Positions 42,484 to 52,715 of a stretch of DNA of 64,000 bases are shown piece after piece (within the stretch, counting starts at the first letter, position 1; every line of letters begins with the position of its first letter). Source of the stretch: Chitinophaga pinensis DSM 2588 (lineage in GTDB: Bacteria > Bacteroidota > Bacteroidia > Chitinophagales > Chitinophagaceae). A program made the translations under genes and the position numbers. The stretch lies in assembly GCF_000024005.1 (NCBI RefSeq), contig NC_013132.1, positions 7,682,001-7,746,000 of the forward strand, in the 5' to 3' direction. The notes below the pieces were generated by a model that saw only the letters and a program-made list of their open reading frames with translations, had not been told where the DNA came from and searched no databases.

Positions 42484-45252
42484 ATGGACCGTTTTACATA
42501 TCTTAATGACGGGAATGCAACATATATCAATACACTCTACGACACATACAGACATGATCCCGCATCAGTAGAGTCTGGATGGCGTAAGTTTTTTGAAGGG
42601 TTTGATCTCGGCTTCTCCCGGGAAGCCACAAATATCTCCGATACAGTAGCTAGTCCGTCTGTCAATCCGGCAATATCTTCCAATGAAATAAAAGTGCTTC
42701 AGCTTATTGAAGACTATCGTAACAGAGGGCATCTGTTTTCGAAAACCAATCCTGTAAGAGAACGAAGAAAACATCTCCCAGGAAAAGAACTGACATCTTT
42801 CGGCCTGGCCGACAGTGATCTGGACACAGTTTTTAATGCTGGAAATGAGCTTGGTCTCAGGCCAGGCACATTAAGACAGATCCGCCGGTTACTGGAGGAA
42901 GTCTACTGTGGATCTACCGGCATAGAATATAAGTACCTCAATGATCCTGTAAGGGTAAAGTGGTTTCAGGCGAGGATTGAAATCCCCGGAAATAAACCTC
43001 CATTCTCATCAACAGAGAAAAAGCGCATTCTCTGCAAACTAAATCAGGCTGTTGTATTTGAGAGCTTCCTGGCAACAAAATTTATCGGACAAAAGCGTTT
43101 CTCCCTGGAAGGTGCAGAAGGGCTCATTCCTGCAATGGATCTCCTTATTCAAAAGTGCGCCAGCAATGGTGTAGAGGAAATCGTTATCGGAATGGGACAC
43201 CGCGGCCGGTTAAATGTGCTGGCAAATTTGATGGAGAAACCATACGAAGCAATCTTCAGGGAATTTCTGGGCAAGAAAAATGAGCAGGACACCATGATAA
43301 GTGGTGATGTGAAATACCATCTGGGATATTCGAATGATGTAGCCACATCAGATGGAAAAACAGTGCATCTCAGCCTGAGCCCCAATCCCTCCCATCTTGA
43401 AGCTGTCAATGCCGTTGTGGAAGGTATGACCCGCTCTAAAGCTGACTACAAATATAATGGCGACCATTCAAAGATCTTACCGATACTTTTACATGGTGAT
43501 GCCTCCATTACCGGTCAGGGAGTCGTGTATGAAGTATTACAGATGGAAAAGCTGAAGGGATATCATACAGGCGGCACTATTCATCTGGTTATTAATAATC
43601 AGGTAGGTTTTACAACAGACTATAAAGACAGCCGTTCGAGTATCTATTGTACAGATCTGGCTAAAATAACCGGAGCACCGGTTTTTCATGTGAATGGAGA
43701 CGATGCGGAAGCTTTGGTACATGTAACCAGATTGGCGCTGGACTATCGTCAGACCTTTCACGGGGATGTATTCATTGACATTCTATGTTATAGAAAATAT
43801 GGACACAATGAATCAGATGAACCAAAATTTACACAGCCGGTTTTATATAAAGCAATTGATCAACATCCTAATCCACGGGATATTTATATCCGGCAACTCA
43901 TTGCTGAAAAAAGTATCGATGTAACACTTCCCGGTGAAATCGAGACTTCTTTCAGAAAGCAGCTACAAGCGTCACTGGACGAAGCCAGGCAGGATGGCAA
44001 CACGCCTTCTGCGTCATCCGCTTTCCAGGGGGTATGGCAAGGTCTGCGCAGGGCAAAGGACAAAGATTTCAGTCAGTCGCCTGATACAGCTATAACGGAA
44101 GCATCCTTACTGCGTATCGGCAATGGCATCACCACATTACCGAAGGGAAAAATATTCTTAAAAAAAGTTGAGAAACTGTTCGAGCACCGGCATAAGATGG
44201 TCAATGAGACAAAGGTTTTTGATTGGGCAATGGCCGAATTATTAGCCTATGGTTCTTTGTTACAGGAAAACCATACCGTTCGTTTGACGGGTGAGGACGT
44301 AAAGCGGGGAACATTCTCACATCGACATGCAACAGTAACAGATACCGAATCAGAAGAAGAGATCATACCACTCAATTGCCTGGGAACTACAACAAAATTT
44401 GATATCCATAATTCATTACTATCCGAATACGGTGTACTGGGATTTGAATACGGGTATGCATCTGCCAATCCGCATGCGTTGGTCTTATGGGAAGCGCAAT
44501 TCGGCGACTTTCTCAATACCGGACAGGTAATAGTTGACCAATATATTGCCAGTGCTGAAACGAAATGGCAATTGGGCAACGGACTTGTCATGCTACTACC
44601 ACATGGTCATGAAGGACAGGGGCCAGAGCACACTTCGGCCAGAATTGAACGCTTCCTGGAACTCTGTGCTAATAACAATATCCAATTAGTTAATTGTACA
44701 ACTCCTGCCAATTTCTTCCACGTACTACGCCGTCAGTTAAAACGTGACTTTCGTATCCCGCTGATAATTTTCACGCCTAAAAGTCTTTTAAGGCATCCGC
44801 TGTGTGTCTCCCCGGTCAGTGCATTTACAACCGGAAGATTCCAGGAACTGATTGATGACACACATGCAAGCGGCCAGGATGTAAAACGTGTATTGTTCTG
44901 CTCAGGAAAGATCTACTACGATCTGTTTCAAAAGCGTCAGGAGACCGGGCGTAATGATGTGGCGATCGTTCGTATTGAGCAGTTATATCCGATGCCATTT
45001 ACACAGATGCAAAGTATCAGGGACAAATATACTGACGCAAAGGAATTTATCTGGGTACAGGAAGAACCTGAAAATATGGGCCCCTGGCCTTATCTCTGCC
45101 GTAAATTCTATAAACATCATATGCAGCTGCATGTTATTTCCAGGCCTGAATCAGGCAGCACGGCAACGGGTTACGCAATGCGGCATGCCAATGAACAGGA
45201 AACTCTTCTCAACCGGGCCTTTGAAAAAGATGTTAATAACTACAATAAATAA
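42484..45252 (+). CDS. sucA: 2-Oxoglutarate dehydrogenase E1 component
   Basis: The 922-residue product is the full length of SucA. It begins with the E1 N-terminal motif (FTYLNDGNATYINTLYD), has the ThDP-binding pieces HRGRLNVLANLM, GDASITGQGVVYEVLQM and NNQVGFTT, and a C-terminal transketolase-like half (GHEGQGPEHTSARIER). It decarboxylates 2-oxoglutarate in the TCA cycle together with SucB (E2) and Lpd. No E2 gene follows, which is unusual; instead a GNAT-like gene and an acetolactate synthase lie downstream. ATG at 42484. Confidence 0.95.
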   Translation: MDRFTYLNDGNATYINTLYDTYRHDPASVESGWRKFFEGFDLGFSREATNISDTVASPSVNPAISSNEIKVLQLIEDYRNRGHLFSKTNPVRERRKHLPGKELTSFGLADSDLDTVFNAGNELGLRPGTLRQIRRLLEEVYCGSTGIEYKYLNDPVRVKWFQARIEIPGNKPPFSSTEKKRILCKLNQAVVFESFLATKFIGQKRFSLEGAEGLIPAMDLLIQKCASNGVEEIVIGMGHRGRLNVLANLMEKPYEAIFREFLGKKNEQDTMISGDVKYHLGYSNDVATSDGKTVHLSLSPNPSHLEAVNAVVEGMTRSKADYKYNGDHSKILPILLHGDASITGQGVVYEVLQMEKLKGYHTGGTIHLVINNQVGFTTDYKDSRSSIYCTDLAKITGAPVFHVNGDDAEALVHVTRLALDYRQTFHGDVFIDILCYRKYGHNESDEPKFTQPVLYKAIDQHPNPRDIYIRQLIAEKSIDVTLPGEIETSFRKQLQASLDEARQDGNTPSASSAFQGVWQGLRRAKDKDFSQSPDTAITEASLLRIGNGITTLPKGKIFLKKVEKLFEHRHKMVNETKVFDWAMAELLAYGSLLQENHTVRLTGEDVKRGTFSHRHATVTDTESEEEIIPLNCLGTTTKFDIHNSLLSEYGVLGFEYGYASANPHALVLWEAQFGDFLNTGQVIVDQYIASAETKWQLGNGLVMLLPHGHEGQGPEHTSARIERFLELCANNNIQLVNCTTPANFFHVLRRQLKRDFRIPLIIFTPKSLLRHPLCVSPVSAFTTGRFQELIDDTHASGQDVKRVLFCSGKIYYDLFQKRQETGRNDVAIVRIEQLYPMPFTQMQSIRDKYTDAKEFIWVQEEPENMGPWPYLCRKFYKHHMQLHVISRPESGSTATGYAMRHANEQETLLNRAFEKDVNNYNK

Positions 45253-45288
45253 TTTTTGTAACCACATTATATTTTAATCGAAGATTTT

Positions 45289-45804
45289 ATGACGAACAGG
45301 ATAGTGATCAACTTCTGTATTGGTACAGAACAGGACCGTCGTACCCTATCATTTATCGGTAAGGCTACTATAAAGGAAAAGTTCAATGGTAGGGTTTCGG
45401 AACCGGCAATAACAGCATATATCGAGCATCACTACAGCGATCATACATTGCGTGGTGAATTGAATAACATTTCCAATCAGGTACTGGTCGCTTTCGTGGA
45501 TGGCGAGGTGGCAGGATATGCGCGGATCACTACAAAAGGTGAACGACCGGAAATACTCCAGGGGAAAAGTGTAGCTCGTATTGCTGACTTTTCAGTATTG
45601 GAAAGATTCCATGAAACCGCTGTCAGAAAGCTCTTATTCGAAAAGTGTCTCTGTATTTGCAAAACCCGGCAGACCGTCTGGATAAGTGAACACGAAGGTG
45701 CTGCCGACCTGACGCTGTTTACAGACTATGGATTCATAAAGAACACAACTATAAGCGGCGTTAATGAACTGGGCATACCATTGGTCTATCTGATAAAAGA
45801 ATAA
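45289..45804 (+). CDS. GNAT-like acetyltransferase
   Basis: The 171-residue product has the topology of a GNAT fold: VLVAFVDGEVAGYARIT (strands 2-4), VARIADFSVLERFHETAVRKLLFEKCL as motif A with a degenerate acetyl-CoA loop, and a terminal ELGIPLVYLIKE. The substrate is unknown. Placed between sucA and ilvB with 36- and 50-base gaps, so possibly co-transcribed. ATG at 45289. Confidence 0.7.
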   Translation: MTNRIVINFCIGTEQDRRTLSFIGKATIKEKFNGRVSEPAITAYIEHHYSDHTLRGELNNISNQVLVAFVDGEVAGYARITTKGERPEILQGKSVARIADFSVLERFHETAVRKLLFEKCLCICKTRQTVWISEHEGAADLTLFTDYGFIKNTTISGVNELGIPLVYLIKE

Positions 45805-45854
45805 TAGGTAGTACCAGTTTAACCAGTAAAACAATAATCTGCATCAGGCGAATA

Positions 45855-47603
45855 ATGACAGGTATGGAAAGTACACATTCAAAAGAAGACAAAACAACTT
45901 CTCAGCAGCAAATAAAAACAATACCAGGATCGGTTGCCATTATGGAGGCGCTGATAGCAGAAGAGACCGAGGTTATCTTCGGTGTGCCTGGCGGCGCCAA
46001 CATCGCTATGTATGATGCGCTGTTTGACTATGACCAGCAATTGAAACACATCCTCGTAAGACATGAACAAGGCGGTATTCATGCGGCACAGGGATATGCG
46101 CGTGCATCTGGAAAAATAGGCGTCGTATTCGTCACCAGCGGGCCAGGCGCTACTAATCTTATCACGGGAATCGCAGATGCGATGATCGATAGTACACCGG
46201 TGGTGTGTATCACCGGACAGGTGTTTGCGCATCTGCTTGGTTCGGACGCCTTTCAGGAAACTGACATCATCAATATCTCGACGCCGGTCACCAAATGGAA
46301 CTACCAGATCACTGATGCTGCGGAGATCCCATCCGTACTGGCAAAGGCATTTTACATCGCCCGTAGTGGCCGTCCGGGGCCTGTATTGATTGACATCACC
46401 AAGAATGCGCAGCTACAGCTTTTTGAATATACAGGATATGAAAAGTGTGACCATATCCGGAGTTACAGACCCAAGCCAGTCATTCGGGAGAAAGACATTC
46501 AGTCAGCTGCCGCCCTGATTAACCACGCTGAAAAACCATTTGTTATCTGGGGCCAGGGTGTTATACTAGGCGACGCAGTTACTGAGTTTAAGACCTTTAT
46601 AGAAAAGAGCGGTATTCCGGCCGCATGGACGGTATTAGGTGCAGGAGTTATCTCTTCAGATCATCCGCTGAATATGGGTATGCTCGGTATGCATGGCAAC
46701 TATGCGCCAAATGTGCTTACCAATGAATGTGACCTGTTGATCGCCATCGGCATGCGCTTCGATGACCGGGTAACCGGCCGGCTGGATAAATATGCCAGAC
46801 AGGCTAAAGTGATCCATCTGGAGATCGATCCGGCGGAAATCAATAAAAATATAAAGTCCACCGTATCTGTACTGGGTGACTGTAAAGAGACATTACCACT
46901 GCTGACTGCTTCAATCAACAGGAAAGATCACGGCACATGGATAGAGAAATTCAACAAACTCTACCAGGAGGAATATGATACTGTTATTCAGCCTGAGCTG
47001 CATCCGACGGCCGGCGAACTGACCATGGGAGAAGTGATAAATATACTGAATGAATTTACGTCAGGAGATGCGATCGTTGTCTCTGACGTGGGACAAAATC
47101 AGATGGCAGCTATCCGTTATGCGAAATTCAACCATACCAGAAGTAATATTACCAGTGGAGGCCTGGGAACAATGGGATTCTCACTGCCCGCGGCCCTGGG
47201 CGCCAGGTATGGCGCACCAGATAAGACAGTACTGGCGATCGTTGGCGATGGTGGTTTTCAGATGAATATTCAGGAACTGGGTACCATCATGCAGCATTCA
47301 CTGGATATCAAGATCATTATCCTCAATAATCAGTTTTTAGGCATGGTACGCCAATGGCAGGAGCTTTTTAACGACCGTCGGTATGCGTTCTCCGACATGG
47401 AGAACCCGGACTTTGTGGCGCTTGCTGCTGCTTATCGTATTTCGGGGCAACGTGTATCTGAGCGGGAGCGCCTGCGGCATGCCATTGCGGAAATGTTCCA
47501 TCACAAAGGTCCTTATCTCCTGGAAGTGATGGTCGGTAAAGAAAACAATATTTTCCCCATGGTGCCTCAGGGAGCCAGCATCAGTGAAATAAGATTAAAA
47601 TAG
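45855..47603 (+). CDS. ilvB: Acetolactate synthase (AHAS) large subunit
   Basis: The 582-residue product is the full length of the AHAS catalytic subunit. The ThDP catalytic Glu lies in RHEQGGIHAAQGYARA, the ThDP/Mg motif is GDGGFQMNIQELGT...NN, and MVRQWQELF is the herbicide-site/substrate-specificity loop typical of AHAS rather than of pyruvate oxidase. AHAS makes acetolactate or acetohydroxybutyrate for branched-chain amino acids. The regulatory subunit ilvN is not adjacent, so this may be a second, catabolic-type or orphan copy. ATG at 45855. Confidence 0.95.
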   Translation: MTGMESTHSKEDKTTSQQQIKTIPGSVAIMEALIAEETEVIFGVPGGANIAMYDALFDYDQQLKHILVRHEQGGIHAAQGYARASGKIGVVFVTSGPGATNLITGIADAMIDSTPVVCITGQVFAHLLGSDAFQETDIINISTPVTKWNYQITDAAEIPSVLAKAFYIARSGRPGPVLIDITKNAQLQLFEYTGYEKCDHIRSYRPKPVIREKDIQSAAALINHAEKPFVIWGQGVILGDAVTEFKTFIEKSGIPAAWTVLGAGVISSDHPLNMGMLGMHGNYAPNVLTNECDLLIAIGMRFDDRVTGRLDKYARQAKVIHLEIDPAEINKNIKSTVSVLGDCKETLPLLTASINRKDHGTWIEKFNKLYQEEYDTVIQPELHPTAGELTMGEVINILNEFTSGDAIVVSDVGQNQMAAIRYAKFNHTRSNITSGGLGTMGFSLPAALGARYGAPDKTVLAIVGDGGFQMNIQELGTIMQHSLDIKIIILNNQFLGMVRQWQELFNDRRYAFSDMENPDFVALAAAYRISGQRVSERERLRHAIAEMFHHKGPYLLEVMVGKENNIFPMVPQGASISEIRLK

Positions 47604-47609
47604 CAGAAA

Positions 47610-47644
47610 CAGTACGAGCCATAAGAGGTATATGGCTCGTACTG
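47610..47644. terminator. Bidirectional terminator
   Basis: CAGTACGAGCCAT and ATGGCTCGTACTG form a perfect 13-base stem between convergent genes ending at 47603 and 47648. Confidence 0.85.
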
Positions 47645-47647
47645 ATA

Positions 47648-49813
47648 TTATAATCTGATCTTCAGCCCTCCATTCACCACAAAGCCATCCAGCGGGGCAT
47701 AAATGTCCCTGAAAACAGGATTGCTTACCGTACCTCTATAGATACTATCGAACTTCGTCTGACGGGTATCCGTAAAATTCTCAAAGTTGATAAACAGGGA
47801 AAACCGCTCCCATAATTTCTCCGCCATAAATCCACAGGTCCAGTATGCTTTCCCGGCACTACCATCGTTCAGGGTCTGTTTGCTGTAGTAGTAAGCTTCC
47901 AGCCCGATCTTCCACTTATCTTCCACTTCATACATCAGTACATTATTCAGGCGATGACGGGCTGTCAGTGGGTTCACCCGCTTTGTTGTGCCTTCATGCA
48001 GTGTCGCATCTGTAAAGGTATACCCGACAAACAATTTGAAGTCTTCATATCCCAGTTTTATGTTCATCTCCCATCCTTTTGTATCAATATAGCCATTGGC
48101 ATTCACCAGGGCATACAGATTACTACCGCTCGTTTGCAGCAATAACGGATCATTGATACGGGTATAGAAGAAAAGCTGGTTGATACTAAAGGTGAACTTA
48201 TCCAGGAAGGCAGTCCGGTAATTCACATCCACATTAGCACCCAGGGATTTCTCCAATTTGTTATCCTGAGAATTAATGGGCAACACATACCGATATTGCA
48301 GGCGTTCGCTTTCTTCTGTAAAGATCGTAGGCGTCTTATATCCCAGTCCGCCGCCTAAACGGGAGCTAAGCTTTTCAGAAAGATGAAACAATGCGGAGAT
48401 ACGCGGGAGAAAAGCCAGGCCATAATCAATTACATAATCGCCTCTGACACCGGTTTCCACTTGCAGCCAGTCGGCCGCTTTCCAGGTATTCTGCACAAAT
48501 GCGCCGGCAGTCTGCTGTGTATAATTCCGCTTTTCGAAATTATCTTTCGGATACTCCAGGAACTGATCAGTATAAAAATTCAACCCGGTGACCCAATCCA
48601 GTGTCTCACTGTTTTTATGGTAGTTCACTTCGGAATAAGTAGACCATTGTTTACCATCGAATATATAATCGGGTATGGTAATGGTCCGTTTAAAATTACT
48701 CACGGCATTCTTAACAGACAGACTGCTGGTTTGATTAAACTGATGATCCAGTGAGAACTGTGTAGCAACACGTGTGGTCTTATTCTGTTCGAAATAACGA
48801 TGTACGTTATCCCCATTGCCTTTTATATAAGCCAGATCCCCACCCATACGGTCTTCAAAAGTCGTATTGGCCCCGATCATCAGCTGCGTCTTAGGACTAA
48901 CATAAACAAACAGCTTTGGATTGAACACATAGCGACTGGTTTTAGGAATCGCCGTAAAGCCGGTTTCTGAGGGATCGTAGGGCCTGCTGCTGTTTCGGGA
49001 AGCAAATACTGTCCAACCAACTTTCTCTAGTTTCCGGGCGTAAAAACCATTTATGTCAAGTCCTCCGGCAGATGTTCCATTAATCAGAAAACGGAGCTCC
49101 CGTTCTTCCCTCGGTACCTTGGAAATCAGGTTCACCAATCCGGCAATAGCACCGCCGCCATATAAGGTAGAAGAAGCACCCTTGATCACCTCTACCTGCT
49201 TCAGGTCCAGCGGTGGGGTCTGTAACAATCCCAGTCCGCCGGAAAAACCCGCATACAAAGGGAAGCCATCTTTCAGCATCTGGGTATAACGGCCGTCAAG
49301 TCCCTGAATACGAATACTGGAATTAGCAGACGTCGCCGACACCTGCTGGGTTTGTATACCCGTGCTTTCATTGAGCATCATACGGATATCTCCCGGTTTC
49401 ATATTCCCCTTTTCCTCTAACTCCTCCCCGCCGATCAATTCTACCCTGGTAGGGATATTCCGGATCGTTCTTGTACTACGCGTGGAACTGATCACTACTT
49501 CTTCCATTTCTTCCTCTGCCTGTACAAGCAATATAATAAGCGTATCGTTGCTATAGGGAAAAGAGATGTTGTCGGTATAGGTTTCGAAACCAACAAAACT
49601 GACCTTGAGCGGGTATGTACCGGCTGGTATATTATTGAGGATGACGAGGCCATTGGCATTCGTCCTGACGTTTTTATTGATACCTGACAGTGTAATAGTG
49701 GCAGCTGGTAAAGCGGCTTTGGTTTCCGCGTTTTTAACCACAGCGGTCAATGTATGCTGCGCTGTGCACAAGCCGGCCGTGCAAAGCAGCATGATCGTAA
49801 ATATAAGTCTCAT
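47648..49813 (-). CDS. TonB-dependent receptor with CarboxypepD-like N-terminus
   Basis: The 721-residue product starts at the ATG at 49813 with a signal peptide (TIMLLCTAGLCTAQ); the GTG at 49852 is rejected. Residues about 20-105 are a carboxypeptidase-regulatory-like domain (TNANGLVILNNIPAGTYPL), then a TonB plug (NIPTRVELIGGEELEEKG, DGRYTQMLKDGFPL) and a barrel ending in the aromatic signature (VNGGLKIRL). No SusD partner is adjacent. A small DUF6660-like gene lies just upstream in the same direction; together they suggest metal or siderophore uptake rather than a glycan PUL. Confidence 0.9.
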   Translation of the reverse strand: MRLIFTIMLLCTAGLCTAQHTLTAVVKNAETKAALPAATITLSGINKNVRTNANGLVILNNIPAGTYPLKVSFVGFETYTDNISFPYSNDTLIILLVQAEEEMEEVVISSTRSTRTIRNIPTRVELIGGEELEEKGNMKPGDIRMMLNESTGIQTQQVSATSANSSIRIQGLDGRYTQMLKDGFPLYAGFSGGLGLLQTPPLDLKQVEVIKGASSTLYGGGAIAGLVNLISKVPREERELRFLINGTSAGGLDINGFYARKLEKVGWTVFASRNSSRPYDPSETGFTAIPKTSRYVFNPKLFVYVSPKTQLMIGANTTFEDRMGGDLAYIKGNGDNVHRYFEQNKTTRVATQFSLDHQFNQTSSLSVKNAVSNFKRTITIPDYIFDGKQWSTYSEVNYHKNSETLDWVTGLNFYTDQFLEYPKDNFEKRNYTQQTAGAFVQNTWKAADWLQVETGVRGDYVIDYGLAFLPRISALFHLSEKLSSRLGGGLGYKTPTIFTEESERLQYRYVLPINSQDNKLEKSLGANVDVNYRTAFLDKFTFSINQLFFYTRINDPLLLQTSGSNLYALVNANGYIDTKGWEMNIKLGYEDFKLFVGYTFTDATLHEGTTKRVNPLTARHRLNNVLMYEVEDKWKIGLEAYYYSKQTLNDGSAGKAYWTCGFMAEKLWERFSLFINFENFTDTRQTKFDSIYRGTVSNPVFRDIYAPLDGFVVNGGLKIRL

Positions 49814-49892
49814 GTTGTAGCTGGAATATTTAAGCAATAGCAATGATGGCACAAGGCATAACCTTGTACTATTCTAACATTCTTGTATTCGC

Positions 49893-50213
49893 TTAAACCT
49901 GTTTGGGCGGTTGCCAGATGGCGGAAAAGAAATCCCTTAATTGCGGTTCGATATACTGACTATGCAGTTCCTTGTCAGAAGGTAAAGAGACCGGCTTTAT
50001 CGTATAAGATTCCGGTATTACTACGCCATGGCATACGCCACAGGCAAAAAAGGGAGAACAGGGAGATACGGGTTTATGATCTTTGGGGGATTCCTGTTCA
50101 TGAGATGAAGTGGTATATGTTATCACATCACTACAGCAGTCATCATCGGCATCACAGTGGATGCCTGATAAGACCAGGACATATAGTGAAAATATATAAA
50201 CGAACCATTTCAT
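49893..50213 (-). CDS. DUF6660-like small Cys-rich exported protein
   Basis: The 106-residue product has an N-terminal signal (MKWFVYIFSLYVLVLSG) and Cys pairs: HCDADDDCC near the start of the mature part and CSPFFACGVCHG in the middle. This pattern is like the DUF6660 family of Bacteroidota, recalled from general knowledge. The ATG at 50213 is preferred over the one at 50231, since a TATCTTTG box occupies 50219-50226. It precedes the TonB receptor, so it may help handle the same metal. Confidence 0.65.
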   Translation of the reverse strand: MKWFVYIFSLYVLVLSGIHCDADDDCCSDVITYTTSSHEQESPKDHKPVSPCSPFFACGVCHGVVIPESYTIKPVSLPSDKELHSQYIEPQLRDFFSAIWQPPKQV

Positions 50214-50218
50214 CCGGA

Positions 50219-50226
50219 CAAAGATA
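50219..50226 (-). promoter_or_regulatory. TAnnTTTG (-7) box before the DUF6660-like gene
   Basis: The minus strand reads TATCTTTG five bases before the ATG at 50213. Like the box at 2902, it would give a leaderless transcript if used. Confidence 0.3.
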
Positions 50227-50315
50227 GACATTAAAAATGTTTTAAAAAGAACGTATAAGGTAGTATTTTACTACTGATGCAGCACACCAAGCCGCTATCA
50301 ACAATATTACCACGC

Positions 50316-52583
50316 ATGAAAATAACAACTGCTTTTCTGCTACTATCATTCACCTGCCTGTCTGCCATTGCCCGGCAACAACCCACTCCCTTCTCGCTAA
50401 GAGTTGACCTGCTGCAAAACCCATCACAGGTATATGAACACGGCATCATGACGAATGTACCTCTGGAACAGGCAGTGCTATCCGGAGACAGCTTCCGGTT
50501 CTGCCAGGTAAACAGCCGCTATCCCATGTTCTCCTGGGTATTGCCAGCTCAATATCAATCCGCCTGTCAGATCCTCGTAGCCAGTAACAAACAACTACTG
50601 CTGAAGGACTCCGCAGATGTATGGAATTCAGGTAAAATAAGCGGCAACAACAGCACAAGTGTTTTATATAGCGGTCCGGCACTACAGGCATCTATGATCT
50701 ATTACTGGAAAGTACGTACCTGGGACCAACATGGCAAGCCGGGTAAGTATGCTGCTATGCAGACATTCTCTACAGGGAAAACACTGGACGATTATCGCCT
50801 GCCATCCTTTGTGCTGATTAAAACGCTTCAGCAGGCATTGAAAACCAACAACCCTGATACACATCATGTATTGTATGATTTTGGTAAAGATGCTTTCAGT
50901 CAGATAAAGCTATCTGTCAACGCAGCCAACAACAATGATACACTGGTTGTACACCTCGGAGAAGCTCTTACCGCAGATGGACATGTCAATCAACAGCCTC
51001 CTGGTTCCGTACGCTACAAAATGATAAAGATACCTTTGCAACAGGGGCTACATACCTACCAGCCTGTCATCGCGCCAGATGCACGGAATACTAAAAAGAA
51101 TGCCGTGTTAATGCCTGCCGACATCGGTGAGGTACTTCCCTTCCGTTATGTTGAAATAGCCAGGGGCAATTATACCATAGGCAGCGTGTACCGGTATATG
51201 GTGAGCAGTCCGTTTGATGATGCAGCGACTACCTTTAAGAGCGCACACAAAGGGCTCAATCAAATATGGGATCTCTGTAAATACACCATCAAAGCGACAT
51301 CTTTTTCCGGCTATTATGTTGACGGTGACAGAGAACGTATTCCTTATGAAGCAGATGCATTGATCAACCAGCTCTCCCACTATATCAGTGATGCGGAATT
51401 TACAATTGCAAAGCGTACGCTGGATTACCTGATCTATCATCCGACCTGGCCTACTGAATGGTCTTTGCAGAATGTCCTCATTGCATGGAATGACTATCTC
51501 TATTCCGGTGACCTGCGCCTGGCTAAAAAGCTATACCCGGATCTTAAAGCTAAATTGTTGAGCGCCCTCGCCCGGGAAGATGGCTTGATCAGTACGCGTA
51601 CTGGTAAACAAACACCGGCATTCCTTCAGTCTATTCATTATGCATCCTTTGATGCCAATGCACAATTAAAAGATATTGTAGACTGGCCACCGCCTAAATT
51701 CGGTGGTACTGATATTATGGGAGAAACCGACGGCTTTGTCTTTGCGGATTATAATGCGGTCGTTAACGCCTATTACTATGCAGGACTGGAAGCAATGGCG
51801 AAGCTGGCAAAAGCGATCGGGAATAATGCTGATACGGAGTACTATACGCATGAAGCAGCCAGGGTACGATCCGCTTTTCAAGCGGTATTCTTTGATAAAC
51901 AAACCAACATCGTTGTAGACGGAGAAGGTATTCCGCATAGTTCTCTACATGCCAATTTCTTTGCACTGGCCTTCGGTCTGGTACCTGGTGATAAAGTAGC
52001 CGGTGTATTATCTTTTATACGTTCCCGTGGTATGGCCTGTAGCGTATACGGCGCACAGTTCCTGCTGGATGGATTGTATAAAGCGAAAGATGCTGATTAT
52101 GCACTGCAACTGCTGACATCCACAGAGAAAAGAAGCTGGTTTAACATGCTCCGGGAAGGAGCAACGATGACAATGGAAGCCTGGGGACAGTCATATAAAC
52201 CCAACCAGGACTGGGGCCATGCATGGGGTGCTGCACCGGCCAACTGTATTGTCAGGTATATCGCAGGTATTCAGCCCATCACACCTGGTTTTGAAGAAGT
52301 GGAGATCAGACCTCAGGGGGTATTACCTGGTCCCCTCCAACTAAGCTACAAAACAATACGCGGTACGATTGAAGAAGAGATGGAAAGTACGCCCACCAGA
52401 TACAGCCTGCAGCTCACCTTACCGGGTAATATGACGGCTCATGTCTATCTGCCTTTTCCTACGGATAAAGCAAGCATCCGCCTGGATGGGATGCTGATTA
52501 AAGCCGCTTATAAAGGCGCCTGTTACGAAATACACAATGTTGCTCCTGGCAGACATCGCTTCGAAGTATCCAAAGGCCGCTAG
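50316..52583 (+). CDS. GH78 alpha-L-rhamnosidase
   Basis: The 755-residue product has a signal peptide (ITTAFLLLSFTCLSAIA) from the ATG at 50316. The first 270 residues are beta-sandwich domains; residues about 290-700 are an (alpha/alpha)6 barrel with DGDRERIPYEADA (general-acid region) and EGATMTMEAWG (general-base region), then GHAWGAAPANCIVRYIAGI and a terminal beta domain typical of GH78. It releases rhamnose from plant or bacterial glycans. Divergent from the TonB-linked genes; no clear operon partner. Confidence 0.85.
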   Translation: MKITTAFLLLSFTCLSAIARQQPTPFSLRVDLLQNPSQVYEHGIMTNVPLEQAVLSGDSFRFCQVNSRYPMFSWVLPAQYQSACQILVASNKQLLLKDSADVWNSGKISGNNSTSVLYSGPALQASMIYYWKVRTWDQHGKPGKYAAMQTFSTGKTLDDYRLPSFVLIKTLQQALKTNNPDTHHVLYDFGKDAFSQIKLSVNAANNNDTLVVHLGEALTADGHVNQQPPGSVRYKMIKIPLQQGLHTYQPVIAPDARNTKKNAVLMPADIGEVLPFRYVEIARGNYTIGSVYRYMVSSPFDDAATTFKSAHKGLNQIWDLCKYTIKATSFSGYYVDGDRERIPYEADALINQLSHYISDAEFTIAKRTLDYLIYHPTWPTEWSLQNVLIAWNDYLYSGDLRLAKKLYPDLKAKLLSALAREDGLISTRTGKQTPAFLQSIHYASFDANAQLKDIVDWPPPKFGGTDIMGETDGFVFADYNAVVNAYYYAGLEAMAKLAKAIGNNADTEYYTHEAARVRSAFQAVFFDKQTNIVVDGEGIPHSSLHANFFALAFGLVPGDKVAGVLSFIRSRGMACSVYGAQFLLDGLYKAKDADYALQLLTSTEKRSWFNMLREGATMTMEAWGQSYKPNQDWGHAWGAAPANCIVRYIAGIQPITPGFEEVEIRPQGVLPGPLQLSYKTIRGTIEEEMESTPTRYSLQLTLPGNMTAHVYLPFPTDKASIRLDGMLIKAAYKGACYEIHNVAPGRHRFEVSKGR

Positions 52584-52715
52584 CCAATGATCTGTCCGCT
52601 TCCCGGTATTGTTCATATAAATGGTTTGCGATTTGATATCGTATCTTTAATTACCTGAACTCACATGTGAATTGATCCATACACTCATTTTTAAATCCTT
52701 TAACTTTCCAACGTC

